64,000 nt of DNA, from positions 124,001 to 188,000 of the forward strand of contig NZ_JBJHBQ010000003.1 of NCBI RefSeq assembly GCF_050485565.1, in the 5' to 3' direction. Shown in pieces: positions 1 through 8,617 of the stretch (positions are counted from its first letter, which is position 1; the number at the start of each line of letters is the position of its first letter). Under the pieces are notes generated by a model. That model was not told where the DNA came from and did no database searches. It was given only the letters and a program-made list of their open reading frames with translations. Both the position numbers and the translations under genes were made by a program. This DNA is from Glycocaulis sp050485565. Lineage in GTDB: Bacteria > Pseudomonadota > Alphaproteobacteria > Caulobacterales > Maricaulaceae.

Positions 1-999
1 GACGAGCTTTTCCAGCGTGGCGGCGGCGCGGCCATCGTCGATAGCGGCTGCTGCCAGTGCCACTCCGTCTTTCAGCCCCTCTGCCTTTCCGGCAAGCACC
101 AGCGCGGCGCTGGCATTGAACAGCACGATATCGCGGTAAGGTCCCTTTTCGCCTTGTAGCAGGCGGTGCAGGGCGGCGGCATTCTCGGCCGGTTCCCCGC
201 CCTTGAGATCATCAAGGTGCGCGCGGGGAAGGCCGGCATCTTCAGGCGTGACGGTAAACTCGCGCACGCTGCCATCAGCCTCCAGGCTCGCAATATGGGT
301 CGCGCCGGTGGTGGTGATCTCATCGAGACCGTCCTCGCCATGGACGATCCAGGCCCGTTCGGCGCCCAGATCGCGCAAAGCCTGCGCCATCGGTACAAGC
401 CAGCGCCGGTCGAACACGCCCAGCAGCTGGCGGCGCGTTCCGGCAGGGTTGGATAGCGGCCCCAGCAGGTTGAACACGGTGCGCACGCCCAGCGTCTTGC
501 GGGCAGGGGCCACGTGGCGCACCGCACCGTGATGGGCCTGCGCGAACAGGAAGGCGACGCCAGCCTCGTTCAGCGCTCGCTCGGTCTGCTCTGGCGAGGC
601 CATCAGATTGACGCCGGACGATTCCAGCACTTCTGCCGAGCCCGATTTCGATGAGGCGGCCTTGTTACCGTGCTTTGCGACAACTGCTCCGGCGCTGGCC
701 GCGACCAGTGCGGCGGCGGTGGAGATGTTCCAGGTTCCCCGTGCATCGCCGCCGGTTCCGCACGTATCGATGGCATCAGCGGGCGCGGTGATGGTGCGCA
801 TGCGCGCGCGCATGGCGCGTGCGCCGGTTGCCAGAACGTCCGGATTCTCGCCAATGGCGGCCAGGCCAATCAGGAAGCCACCAATCTCCGCCGGATCAGC
901 CTCCCCCTCCATCAGCGCGTCAAAGGCCGCCTCCAGCGCCTCGCGCGCAGGCAGTTTCCCGCCTGCAAGGGCGGAGATGGCCGGGCGCATCTGGCTCAT
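1..999 (-). CDS. trpD: Anthranilate phosphoribosyltransferase TrpD (3' end outside window)
   Basis: TrpD transfers phosphoribosyl from PRPP to anthranilate, the second committed step of tryptophan synthesis, in the cytosol. The frame opens MSQMRPAISALAGGKLPA and contains the PRPP loop DTCGTGGD, the KHGNKA segment and the LGPLSNPAG motif, all typical of the family. 333 codons are visible; family members are about 335-345 residues, so only a few C-terminal residues lie beyond base 1. The start codon overlaps the trpG stop by four bases (ATGA), implying translational coupling. Because trpG is immediately upstream, the pair is a glutaminase/transferase operon. Nothing odd is seen apart from the cut at the window edge. 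Confidence 0.95.
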   Translation of the reverse strand, partial: MSQMRPAISALAGGKLPAREALEAAFDALMEGEADPAEIGGFLIGLAAIGENPDVLATGARAMRARMRTITAPADAIDTCGTGGDARGTWNISTAAALVAASAGAVVAKHGNKAASSKSGSAEVLESSGVNLMASPEQTERALNEAGVAFLFAQAHHGAVRHVAPARKTLGVRTVFNLLGPLSNPAGTRRQLLGVFDRRWLVPMAQALRDLGAERAWIVHGEDGLDEITTTGATHIASLEADGSVREFTVTPEDAGLPRAHLDDLKGGEPAENAAALHRLLQGEKGPYRDIVLFNASAALVLAGKAEGLKDGVALAAAAIDDGRAAATLEKLV

Positions 1000-1598
1000 G
1001 CGGCTTTGCCTGTCCGGCGCGGAATTTCGGCCAGAAAATTCTTCAACAGGGTGTGGCCATGCTCGGAGGCGATGGATTCAGGGTGGAACTGGACGCCATG
1101 CACGGGGCGGGAGCGGTGACGCAGCCCCATGATCTCGCCGTCTGCCGTGCGGGCATTGACGATCATGTCGCTGGTTTCCGGCAGCTCGACGGCCAGCGAG
1201 TGGTAGCGCGTTGCGGCGAAGGGCGAAGGCAGGCCGGCAAACACGCCCGTAGCGTCATGCGTGATCGGGCTGGTCTTGCCGTGCATGATCTCGTGCGCCT
1301 GCACCACCTTGCCGCCATAGACCTGTCCCATCGCCTGATGGCCAAGGCACACGCCAAGAATTGGCAGATCCGCCGGTGCCTGGCGCAGCACATCAAGGCA
1401 GATGCCCGCGCGGTCCGGGTCGCACGGTCCGGGCGACAGGACGATAGCCTCAGCACCCAGCGCCAGCGCGTCCGTAGCGCTCATCGCATCATTGCGGATC
1501 ACGCGGGTCTGCGCGCCGAGTTCCTGGAAATAGTGAACCAGGTTGAAGGTGAAGCTGTCGTAATTGTCGATGATCAGCAGCATGTCTGGGCGGTCCAT
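996..1598 (-). CDS. trpG: Anthranilate synthase component II, glutamine amidotransferase
   Basis: A class I glutamine amidotransferase that supplies ammonia to TrpE for anthranilate formation. The opening LLIIDNYDSFTFNLV, the nucleophile Cys84 in GVCLGHQ, and His172/Glu174 in GVQFHPES complete the catalytic triad in a 200-residue protein of normal length. The alternative family member PabA cannot be excluded by sequence alone, but the four-base overlap with trpD and the trpE gene nearby favour the tryptophan role. A second in-frame ATG five codons downstream (1583) would give a start directly before LLIIDNYD and is equally plausible, since neither has a strong ribosome binding site. Confidence 0.93.
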   Translation of the reverse strand: MDRPDMLLIIDNYDSFTFNLVHYFQELGAQTRVIRNDAMSATDALALGAEAIVLSPGPCDPDRAGICLDVLRQAPADLPILGVCLGHQAMGQVYGGKVVQAHEIMHGKTSPITHDATGVFAGLPSPFAATRYHSLAVELPETSDMIVNARTADGEIMGLRHRSRPVHGVQFHPESIASEHGHTLLKNFLAEIPRRTGKAA

Positions 1599-1675
1599 AT
1601 TGCGGTGCGGCGAGGCAATCTAGTCGGGCAATGCAAGGCCGCCAACGTTTGCGACTCACCTTATGCATGATTTTC

Positions 1676-2596
1676 ATGTCCTCGCCCGCAACCAGCGTCA
1701 TCCACATGGCCAGCGCCGCCGCCGCGGCGATGCTGCTGCTTGCCGGGCTGGCGTTTCAGCTGGGCAACCGGGATGCGGTGGAGCCTGCCGTGCAACCGGC
1801 AGACATCACCGCCGAACTGGCGCCTGGGGCTGATCTGGCGCCGGTCTTGCCAGATGCGGCCTTGCCATTTCTGTCCGGTGCCATGCCCGTATCTGCGGGC
1901 TCCCGGCCCATGCTGGCCGTCATCATTGACGATATCGGGCCGGACCGGTCGGTAGCCGATGCGTTTATCGGCGCTGGCCTGCCCCTTACGCTATCCATCC
2001 TGCCATTTGCGCAGGCCGCGCCGGAGATTGCGCGTGCGGCGTCGCGCGAGGGTCTGGAGGTGTTCTTGCACCTGCCAATGGAGCCGGTAGGGCTGGCAGA
2101 TCCCGGACCCAATGCGCTGATACGCGCGCATGATGCGGCAGAGATTTCCCGCAGGCTCCGCTGGGCGCTGTCGCGTGTGCCGGGTGCATCCGGGTTCAAC
2201 AACCATATGGGCAGCGCCATGACCGCAGACGCGGCGGCCATGGAGCGGGTATTTGAATCCCTTCGCGGGTCGCAGCTGATCTTTGTCGATTCGCTTACCC
2301 ATCCGCGCAGCGTGGCAGCCGGCGCAGCCGCGCGCGCGGGCCTTCCGGCGCTACGCCGCGACATCTTTCTCGATCATGTCCGGACGCGCGAAGCGGTAGA
2401 CGCGGCGATTGATCAGGCGCTGGACCGCGCGCTGGCAAGCGGGTCGGCTATCGCGATCGGCCACCCCCATGCGATGACGCTGGCCGCGCTGGAAACGCTG
2501 GCAGAGCGCGCCGAACTGGCAGGGGTGGAACTGGTGACGGTCTCGCAGCTGGCGGCGGCACGCGCGCAGCGCCGGTCAAGCCAGACGGCAAGCTAG
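1676..2596 (+). CDS. Divergent polysaccharide deacetylase family protein (YibQ/DUF610)
   Basis: Member of the divergent polysaccharide deacetylase (YibQ-like) family, thought to act in the periplasm, exact reaction unknown. The chosen ATG gives a short cytoplasmic tail, one membrane or signal segment (MASAAAAAMLLLAGLAF) and then a beta/alpha-barrel domain with the family motifs LAVIIDDIG, HLPMEP, NNHMGS, FVDSLT and IAIGHPHA. Two ATGs lie further upstream (1631, 1667); none has a clear Shine-Dalgarno. The gene sits opposite to and between trpG and trpE. Its stop TAG shares the palindrome CTAG with the trpE stop, so the two genes end on the same four bases. Confidence 0.8.
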   Translation: MSSPATSVIHMASAAAAAMLLLAGLAFQLGNRDAVEPAVQPADITAELAPGADLAPVLPDAALPFLSGAMPVSAGSRPMLAVIIDDIGPDRSVADAFIGAGLPLTLSILPFAQAAPEIARAASREGLEVFLHLPMEPVGLADPGPNALIRAHDAAEISRRLRWALSRVPGASGFNNHMGSAMTADAAAMERVFESLRGSQLIFVDSLTHPRSVAAGAAARAGLPALRRDIFLDHVRTREAVDAAIDQALDRALASGSAIAIGHPHAMTLAALETLAERAELAGVELVTVSQLAAARAQRRSSQTAS

Positions 2597-4095
2597 GCGA
2601 AGCGCCAGGCCTCGTCGGCGGCGCGAAACACCGCCTTTGCCTTGTTGATCGATTCCTGACGCTCGGATTCAGGATCGGAATCAAGCACCATCCCTGCGCC
2701 TGCCTGCACATACATCGTGCCATCCTTGATGATGGCGGTGCGCAGGGCGATGCAGGTATCAAGGCTGCCATCGGCGCCGAAATAGCCCACCGCGCCGGAA
2801 TATATCCCGCGCCGGTGGGGTTCCATCTCGTCGATGATCTCCATGGCGCGCACCTTGGGCGCACCTGAAACCGTGCCGGCAGGAAAGCCGGCAAAGAGCG
2901 CCGATACCGCGTCATGCTCAGGATCAAGCTTGCCTTCGACGTTGGACACGATATGCATGACGTGGCTGTAGCGCTCGATCACCTCGCGTTCTGTCACGCG
3001 CACGCTGCCGGGCTTCGCCACACGGCCCACATCATTGCGGCCGAGATCCAGCAACATCAGGTGCTCTGCCAGCTCCTTGGGATCGGCTTTCAGTTCTGCT
3101 TCGTTGGCCGCGTCCTGTTCGGGCGTTGAGCCGCGCGGGCGTGTGCCTGCCAGCGGCCGCAGCGTTACCTTGCCATCGCGCACACGCACCTGGATTTCCG
3201 GGCTGGAGCCGGCAATGGCAAAGCCGTCGAAATCGAAGAAGAACAGAAATGGCGACGGATTGGTGCGCCTCAGCGAACGATAGAGCGCGAAAGGCGGCAG
3301 GCTGAACGGCGCGGAAAAGCGCTGGCTGCCCACAATCTGGAAGGCGTCACCGGCGCGGATATACGCCTTTGCCTTCTCCACATTCGCCCGGAAGGCCGTT
3401 TCGGCCATATTGCTGGCAGGGGCGTCCATGGGCGCAGCCGGTGTCCCGGCGCGGTGGCCCGATGCAGGCGCATCAAGGCGCTCAAACACCGCTTCGATAC
3501 GCCGGACGGCGGCCTCGACCGCCTCGCGTGCGCTTTCGCCCTTGCTGATGCGCGCAGGGGCGGCGGCTGTGATTTCCTGGGCAATGGCATCGAATACGAT
3601 CATCACGCGCGGCCGCATCAGCAGCCCGTCCGGCGTGCCCAGCGGATCGGGCGCGGCCAGTGATGGCAGACGCTCGACCTCGCGGATCATGTCATAGCCA
3701 AGATAGCCGAATAGCCCTGCAGCGATGGGCGCAAGCCCGCCGGGCATGTCCAGCGCCGATTCCTCAATCAGTGCCCTGAGAGACTCCAGAGGCGCGCCAG
3801 CCGGTTCAAACCGGTCAGGACGGCCATTGGAACCGGCGGCGCGCGCTATGGACGCTGTGCCGTTTTCGCTTTTCCAGATCAGGTCAGGATCAAGGCCGAT
3901 GGCCGAGTAGCGCCCCCGGTAGGCGCCGCCCTCGACGCTCTCCAGAAGGCAGCTGAAAGGCGCTGCGCCCGACAGTTTCAGATAAGCGGAGACGGGTGTT
4001 TCCAGATCATCGACACGCCGAGCGGTTACGAGAACGCGCCCATGCGACTGACAGCGGGCAATCGCCGCGTCGATATCGGCTCGCGATAGCGCCAT
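2593..4095 (-). CDS. trpE: Anthranilate synthase component I
   Basis: Converts chorismate plus ammonia to anthranilate together with TrpG. The 500-residue protein has the N-terminal regulatory half with the LLES segment used for tryptophan feedback binding, and the C-terminal chorismate-binding half with PSPFLFFFDF, GSSPEIQVRV, PLAGTRPRG, LLDLGRNDVGRV, FPAGTVSGAPK and RRGIYSGAVGY. These separate TrpE from PabB and isochorismate synthases with good confidence. trpE lies 11 bases downstream of ppiD on the same strand. It is separated from trpG by a convergent gene, so co-transcription with trpGD would require reading antisense through that gene. Confidence 0.95.
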   Translation of the reverse strand: MALSRADIDAAIARCQSHGRVLVTARRVDDLETPVSAYLKLSGAAPFSCLLESVEGGAYRGRYSAIGLDPDLIWKSENGTASIARAAGSNGRPDRFEPAGAPLESLRALIEESALDMPGGLAPIAAGLFGYLGYDMIREVERLPSLAAPDPLGTPDGLLMRPRVMIVFDAIAQEITAAAPARISKGESAREAVEAAVRRIEAVFERLDAPASGHRAGTPAAPMDAPASNMAETAFRANVEKAKAYIRAGDAFQIVGSQRFSAPFSLPPFALYRSLRRTNPSPFLFFFDFDGFAIAGSSPEIQVRVRDGKVTLRPLAGTRPRGSTPEQDAANEAELKADPKELAEHLMLLDLGRNDVGRVAKPGSVRVTEREVIERYSHVMHIVSNVEGKLDPEHDAVSALFAGFPAGTVSGAPKVRAMEIIDEMEPHRRGIYSGAVGYFGADGSLDTCIALRTAIIKDGTMYVQAGAGMVLDSDPESERQESINKAKAVFRAADEAWRFA

Positions 4096-4106
4096 GGAGC
4101 CACCGC

Positions 4107-5996
4107 CTAGTCGATTTCTGTGCGGCCAAGGGCCGCGTCTCGCAACTGGGTATTGATCCGCACATCATAGCTGTCGAGCAGAGCCCGCTCCAGCGCGATG
4201 ACGATATCGCTCTCATAGCCCTCGGTAACGGCCCGGCGTGCCTCGCTATCAAGCTCGGCAGAGCCGGGCGTAATGGCCGTGACAATTGCAACCGTCCGCG
4301 TGCGCTGATCGCCTGCGCGCGCTTCAAACGGCGTATCCAGACGGGCGCGGAAAGCGGCGTTGACCAGGGTTTGCGTGAACGGGCCTGCGGTCTGCCCGCG
4401 CGTCAGCGTGGTTTCCTCCACACGGGTCCCGGGAATGCTGGCGGCAATGGCATCAAGGCTTTCGCCGGCTTCGGCTCGCGACAGAGCCTCTGTAACGGTG
4501 TCCTGCAGCCGGTCATCGATCTGGCGCAGGCGCCAGAAAGCTTCGGCCTGTTCGCGGACATCAGCCAGCGGTGCCAGCTCGCTTCCCCGGACGGCATCAA
4601 CACGAAGAATGAAATATCCGCCGTCACCAAATTGGGTGAGATCGGACTCGAAGCCCTCCTGCGTGGTGCGCGCGGCCTCCAGTATGGTTTCCTCGCGGAT
4701 GATGCTCATCAGCGGCGCGCCCGACGAAATTTCAAACGCGTCAGGCGTCATGAAGTCGAAGCGTTCCAGCGGAATGCCTGCGCCCTCTGCGGCCTCTTCC
4801 AGCGTTGCGCCCCGCCCGCGCTGGTCCTCGAACTCGGCTAGTGCGTCAAGCACGCGGTAGTCCGCCGCGTCGCCAGCCAGCTCGGCGCGAAGTTCGTCGG
4901 CAACGGCTTCAAACTCGGGAATTTCGGGATCGGTAGCCGCTTCAACATAGACGGCGCGCCAGCCAAGACGCCCCTGAACGGCGCGCGCTTCGCCCTGCGT
5001 CATCTCGAACGCTGCGCGCCCGATGACCTGATCGGGTATGGCGAACTGTTCGACCTCTTCAAGGCGCACCGGATCGCCCAGCCCGGTTGCCGCAGCGATG
5101 CTGGCCGGGGCTTCGCCGGCACCCAGCCGCTCGACGATGTTTTCCGCCGTCTGCTGGTCGGGCGTGACCCATTGCAGGAAGGTGCGCAGCGGCGCGTCGG
5201 CCAGTTCCCCCGTCTCCCGGCGCATCTCGTAAAGCTCGCGCAGCTCGTCCTCGTCCACGGCAACGTCCGGCGCTACCAGTTGCGGATCAAGGCGTACCAG
5301 CGTGATGCGGCGCTGTTCGGGCAGGGTGAAGAATGCCTCGTTCTCGGCAATGAACGCTTCCAGCGTCTCGTCGTCCGGTGTGCCCACATCGCCAGCCAGT
5401 GCAGGCGGGATCAGGAGGGCGCGGATCGTACGCGTCTCGCCCTGATAGCGCGCACGCATTTCACCGAAGATCGCGGGCGGTGTCGCACCGGCCAGAGCCG
5501 CATCGATAAACTGCTGGCGGCGCAGATCACCGCGAAGCTGCGCCTCGAAAGCATTGGCCGTCCAGCCTTCCTGGCGCAGCCATTCCTGATAGGCTGCCGG
5601 GTCAAAGCGGTTGGAGAACACGCTCTGGAAGGCTGGGGCGCCGTGGATTAGCTCAAAGACCTGATCATCGGTTGCTGCAATGCCCAGCTCACGGGCCTGC
5701 GCATTGATAGCGGCCTGCGCAACCAGCAGGTTCATGACATTATCGCCCAGCCCCGCCTCATCAGCTTCCTGCTGGGTGATACGCGGATTTTCCATCTGCA
5801 GGCGGCGCATTTCGCGCTGCATGGCCCGGTTTACATCCTGTAGCGTCACGCGTTCGGACCCTACCGTGGCAACCGCATTGCCGGTGCCGGTGAAGATGTC
5901 GTTGATCCCGAACAGCGCAAAGGCGGCGACCACCGGAACGATGATGACCAGAACAGCAATCGGAGAGCGGGCAAGGTTTCGGATCGATGAGAGCAT
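4107..5996 (-). CDS. ppiD: PpiD-type periplasmic peptidyl-prolyl isomerase/chaperone
   Basis: Membrane-anchored periplasmic folding factor that receives proteins leaving the Sec translocon. Residues 1-35 hold a short cytoplasmic stretch and one transmembrane anchor (SPIAVLVIIVPVVAAFALFG). A SurA-N-like chaperone region follows (roughly 40-190), then parvulin-like segments (roughly 230-370) and a long C-terminal chaperone part rich in acidic residues. The length of 629 residues matches PpiD. Alphaproteobacterial PpiD parvulin domains are often degenerate, so catalytic activity is uncertain. trpE follows closely on the same strand, and tpiA is divergent. Confidence 0.87.
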   Translation of the reverse strand: MLSSIRNLARSPIAVLVIIVPVVAAFALFGINDIFTGTGNAVATVGSERVTLQDVNRAMQREMRRLQMENPRITQQEADEAGLGDNVMNLLVAQAAINAQARELGIAATDDQVFELIHGAPAFQSVFSNRFDPAAYQEWLRQEGWTANAFEAQLRGDLRRQQFIDAALAGATPPAIFGEMRARYQGETRTIRALLIPPALAGDVGTPDDETLEAFIAENEAFFTLPEQRRITLVRLDPQLVAPDVAVDEDELRELYEMRRETGELADAPLRTFLQWVTPDQQTAENIVERLGAGEAPASIAAATGLGDPVRLEEVEQFAIPDQVIGRAAFEMTQGEARAVQGRLGWRAVYVEAATDPEIPEFEAVADELRAELAGDAADYRVLDALAEFEDQRGRGATLEEAAEGAGIPLERFDFMTPDAFEISSGAPLMSIIREETILEAARTTQEGFESDLTQFGDGGYFILRVDAVRGSELAPLADVREQAEAFWRLRQIDDRLQDTVTEALSRAEAGESLDAIAASIPGTRVEETTLTRGQTAGPFTQTLVNAAFRARLDTPFEARAGDQRTRTVAIVTAITPGSAELDSEARRAVTEGYESDIVIALERALLDSYDVRINTQLRDAALGRTEID

Positions 5997-6055
5997 GGAG
6001 CTTCAATAACACCAGTAAATAGGGCTGCAACAGGCTTGGCTGGCCAAGGCGCGGG

Positions 6056-6084
6056 ACCCTAGCGGTGGCAGACGCGCCGGGCAA
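6056..6084 (-). promoter_or_regulatory. Predicted ppiD promoter
   Basis: On the minus strand TTGCCC (6084-6079), a 17-base spacer and TAGGGT (6061-6056) form a housekeeping-sigma-like pair about 60 bases before the ppiD start, in the divergent ppiD/tpiA gap. Judged by eye only. For tpiA a weaker pair TTGCTC (6114-6119), 17 bases, TATCGC (6137-6142) is present. Confidence 0.3.
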
Positions 6085-6175
6085 GGCTGCTGCCTGCGCG
6101 AAACCAACAGGGTTTGCTCCGCGCCGGGCGGGCTGGTATCGCTCAGTTGTGCTTGCCGCAGGGGACTGACCTATC

Positions 6176-6910
6176 ATGACAATTCGCCGCCCGCTGATCG
6201 CAGGCAACTGGAAAATGAACGGCCGGGTGGCCGATACGGCCTGGGTGGAGCGTTTTCAGGATGCCCTTGCGGCCAGTGAGGTGGACGTTCTGGTCTGCCC
6301 GCCTGCCACCTTGCTGCATGCGTTTGGGGAGCTGCTCGCCAGCCGGGCCATTGCGCTGGGCGCGCAGGATTGTTCGCCAGAGCCTGACGGTGCCTATACC
6401 GGCGATATCTCTGCAGGAATGTTGAAAGATCTCGGTTGCAGCCATGTCATTGTCGGCCACTCCGAACGCCGTAGTGGCCACGGCGAGAGCGATGCCCTGG
6501 TACGCAGCAAGGCAGAGGCGGCGCTGCGCGAAGGGCTGACGCCGATTCTCTGCATCGGTGAAAACCTCAAGGAGCGTGAGGAAGGCCGGGCTGTCGAGAC
6601 GGTTCTGGCGCAACTGGCGGCCAGTCTGCCCGAAGCCCGCGCCGAAAAAATCGTTATCGCCTATGAGCCTGTCTGGGCGATTGGCACCGGGCGAAGCGCC
6701 GGACCGGACGAGGCGCAGGAGATGCATGCGGCGATCCGCGCTGCATGGCCCGGAGCGGACGCACAGGCGCTGCGCATCCTTTATGGCGGCTCGGTGAAGC
6801 CGGACAATGCCGGTGAGCTGCTGGCCTGCCCGGACGTTGATGGCGCGCTGGTCGGCGGAGCGAGCCTTGATCCGCGAGTTTTTGCACGCCTTGTTAACCT
6901 ATCTTCGTAA
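6176..6910 (+). CDS. tpiA: Triosephosphate isomerase
   Basis: Interconverts dihydroxyacetone phosphate and glyceraldehyde 3-phosphate in glycolysis and gluconeogenesis, as a cytosolic dimer. All catalytic elements are visible in the 244-residue chain: Lys13 in GNWKMN, His95 in VGHSERR, Glu164 in AYEPVWAIGTG, and the phosphate-binding ILYGGSVKPDN and LVGGASL loops. Length is normal. It is divergent from ppiD and is followed by a pseudo-receiver gene and then secG and pyrG. The tpiA-secG-pyrG neighbourhood is conserved among alphaproteobacteria. Confidence 0.97.
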   Translation: MTIRRPLIAGNWKMNGRVADTAWVERFQDALAASEVDVLVCPPATLLHAFGELLASRAIALGAQDCSPEPDGAYTGDISAGMLKDLGCSHVIVGHSERRSGHGESDALVRSKAEAALREGLTPILCIGENLKEREEGRAVETVLAQLAASLPEARAEKIVIAYEPVWAIGTGRSAGPDEAQEMHAAIRAAWPGADAQALRILYGGSVKPDNAGELLACPDVDGALVGGASLDPRVFARLVNLSS

Positions 6911-6984
6911 GGCGATTTTCAGACTTCACTGGCATTGTGCCATCAAGCGGGGGAGGCAAAAGACCTCCTGTGATGGGTGGTGTG

Positions 6985-7977
6985 ATGAGGAATATCGATT
7001 ATCGGCGCGCTTCGGTGCTGCTATTCGACCCGGTAGGGGTCAATCTGCGTAATACGCGCTATGCGCTGCACGAGATCGGCTTCCGTGAGATCAGCTGCCT
7101 TAGCTCGATCAACGAGTTCAAGCGGCGTCTGGAAGACACATCTCCGGATCTGATCATTGCCGAACTCGTCAATAACGAAAACGAGCTTCTGCGCGCAGTG
7201 CGTGCGGTGCGCGCGGGCGAACTTGGCCGCAATCCGTTTGTCGTGTTCGCGTTCACCAGCTGGGTGCGCGACGGCAACATGATGAAGCAGGCCATCGATT
7301 CTGGCGTTGATGACGTCATCATCCGGCCATTCTCCACTGCCTTCGCCGAAGAGCGCATCCGCACGCTGGTCAAGGCGCGCAAACCTTTCGTTGTCACGAG
7401 CGACTATATCGGGCCGGACCGCCGCAAGGACATTGACCGGGGTATCGGTGCTGGCAACCGGGTGGACGCGCCCAATACGCTGCAGGTTGTCACTGAAGGT
7501 GATGAGGGCGCGATCGACGAGGCCAATCGCTGGATTGCCGAAGCGCGCCGCACGGTGGAGGCCGAACGCATTCGCCGCCTGTGCATGCGCCTGACGGTCG
7601 GTGTCGAGGTGGGCCTGCGTGAGCTGAGTTCCGGAAACGTGGCAGTGCTCGACCTTGAGGATATGACGCGCACGGCCAAGGAATTGCGGCTGCGTCTGGC
7701 GCGCCAGAGCGCGGGCGAGGCGTCCCGGATTGCGTTCGCGCTTTATCAGGTCTGTGAAGAGGTGATGGGCGAGGGCGGGTTCACGATGGCCAATCTGAAC
7801 CTGATAAAAGAGCTGGCGATGGGCGTGCTGGCGGCCTTTGCGGGCGGGGACTCTGTTGAATCCTCGGTTAAGGAAATCGAGAAGACCGTTGAGGCCCTTC
7901 GCCGGCGGCTTGCGCCTGTGCGGCAGTTGGAGAGTGGCAAATCAAAAGAGGCTGAGCTACAACGCGCGGCAAGTTGA
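6985..7977 (+). CDS. Receiver-domain protein with altered phosphorylation residues
   Basis: Unassigned cytosolic regulator. The first ~125 residues follow a CheY fold (VLLFDPVGVNLRNTRYALHE, then PDLIIAEL, VFAFTSW, GVDDVIIRPFS). The expected phosphoacceptor aspartate after DLIIA is Glu, one acid of the first acidic pair is missing, and the conserved Lys is Arg, so canonical phosphorylation is unlikely. A linker carrying YIGPDRRKD leads to a helical C-terminal half of about 200 residues without a recognisable output domain. The start is uncertain: ATGs at 6973 and 6985 are both possible. A purine-rich GGAGG (6952-6956) can pair with CCTCC (6964-6968), which could mask translation initiation. 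It lies between tpiA and secG. Confidence 0.7.
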   Translation: MRNIDYRRASVLLFDPVGVNLRNTRYALHEIGFREISCLSSINEFKRRLEDTSPDLIIAELVNNENELLRAVRAVRAGELGRNPFVVFAFTSWVRDGNMMKQAIDSGVDDVIIRPFSTAFAEERIRTLVKARKPFVVTSDYIGPDRRKDIDRGIGAGNRVDAPNTLQVVTEGDEGAIDEANRWIAEARRTVEAERIRRLCMRLTVGVEVGLRELSSGNVAVLDLEDMTRTAKELRLRLARQSAGEASRIAFALYQVCEEVMGEGGFTMANLNLIKELAMGVLAAFAGGDSVESSVKEIEKTVEALRRRLAPVRQLESGKSKEAELQRAAS

Positions 7978-8026
7978 TCCTCCGCCGGGCCTTCGCCTTG
8001 CGGAAAACAAGGCGTTTCAAGGCTCC

Positions 8027-8458
8027 ATGACCACTATTCTGCTTATCATTCAGATTCTTGTGGCGATTGCGCTGGTCGCGGTCGTGCTGATGCAGCGTTC
8101 CGAGGGCGGTGCCCTGGGTATTGGCGGCGGCGGGCCGGGCGGCATGGTGTCCGGCCGGGGCGCAGCCAATCTGTTGACCCGGACCAGCATGATCCTGGGC
8201 GTCGTATTCATGGCGAACTCGATTGCACTTGCAGCGCTGTCGAGAATGGACGGCGCCGGGCAATCGGTCATCGACCGTGTCGGCACGCAGGACGAGCGCG
8301 GGCCGCTGCCCTTCAGCTTTGATGATGACGGCGAGCCGATACCGGCAGACGAGGCACCCGCCGCTGAAACGGCTGACCAGCCCGCCGACGTGCCTGCGCC
8401 GTTCGAGGGCGAGGCCAGCGACACGCCTGCTGACGCTGACGAAGAGCCGGGCCGCTAG
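8027..8458 (+). CDS. secG: Preprotein translocase subunit SecG
   Basis: Accessory subunit of the SecYEG translocon in the inner membrane. Two transmembrane segments are visible (ILLIIQILVAIALVAVVLMQ and SMILGVVFMANSIALAALS), separated by the glycine-rich SEGGALGIGGGG-GG loop with RGAANLLTR that is diagnostic for SecG. A long acidic proline/alanine-rich cytoplasmic tail (about 60 residues) is typical of alphaproteobacterial SecG and explains the 143-residue length. The start ATG was chosen because the membrane segment follows directly. pyrG lies 159 bases downstream in the same direction. Confidence 0.93.
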   Translation: MTTILLIIQILVAIALVAVVLMQRSEGGALGIGGGGPGGMVSGRGAANLLTRTSMILGVVFMANSIALAALSRMDGAGQSVIDRVGTQDERGPLPFSFDDDGEPIPADEAPAAETADQPADVPAPFEGEASDTPADADEEPGR

Positions 8459-8617
8459 GACCGGCTGGCCGGGCTTCTTGCACACGCCAGGGTACGGCTC
8501 ATTCTTCTGCCTGCTGCGGCACCGGTGCTGAACCGCTGCGCTTTTTTCGGCTTTTCTCACATGTGGTGACAGGGCGTGGCTTTCCCGCCGCGTGATTCTG
8601 CGCTAACCCGTCCTTCC

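Noticed and set aside
819..1670. Plus-strand open frame opposite trpG and trpD
   Set aside because: TrpG and TrpD are motif-complete and coupled on the minus strand.
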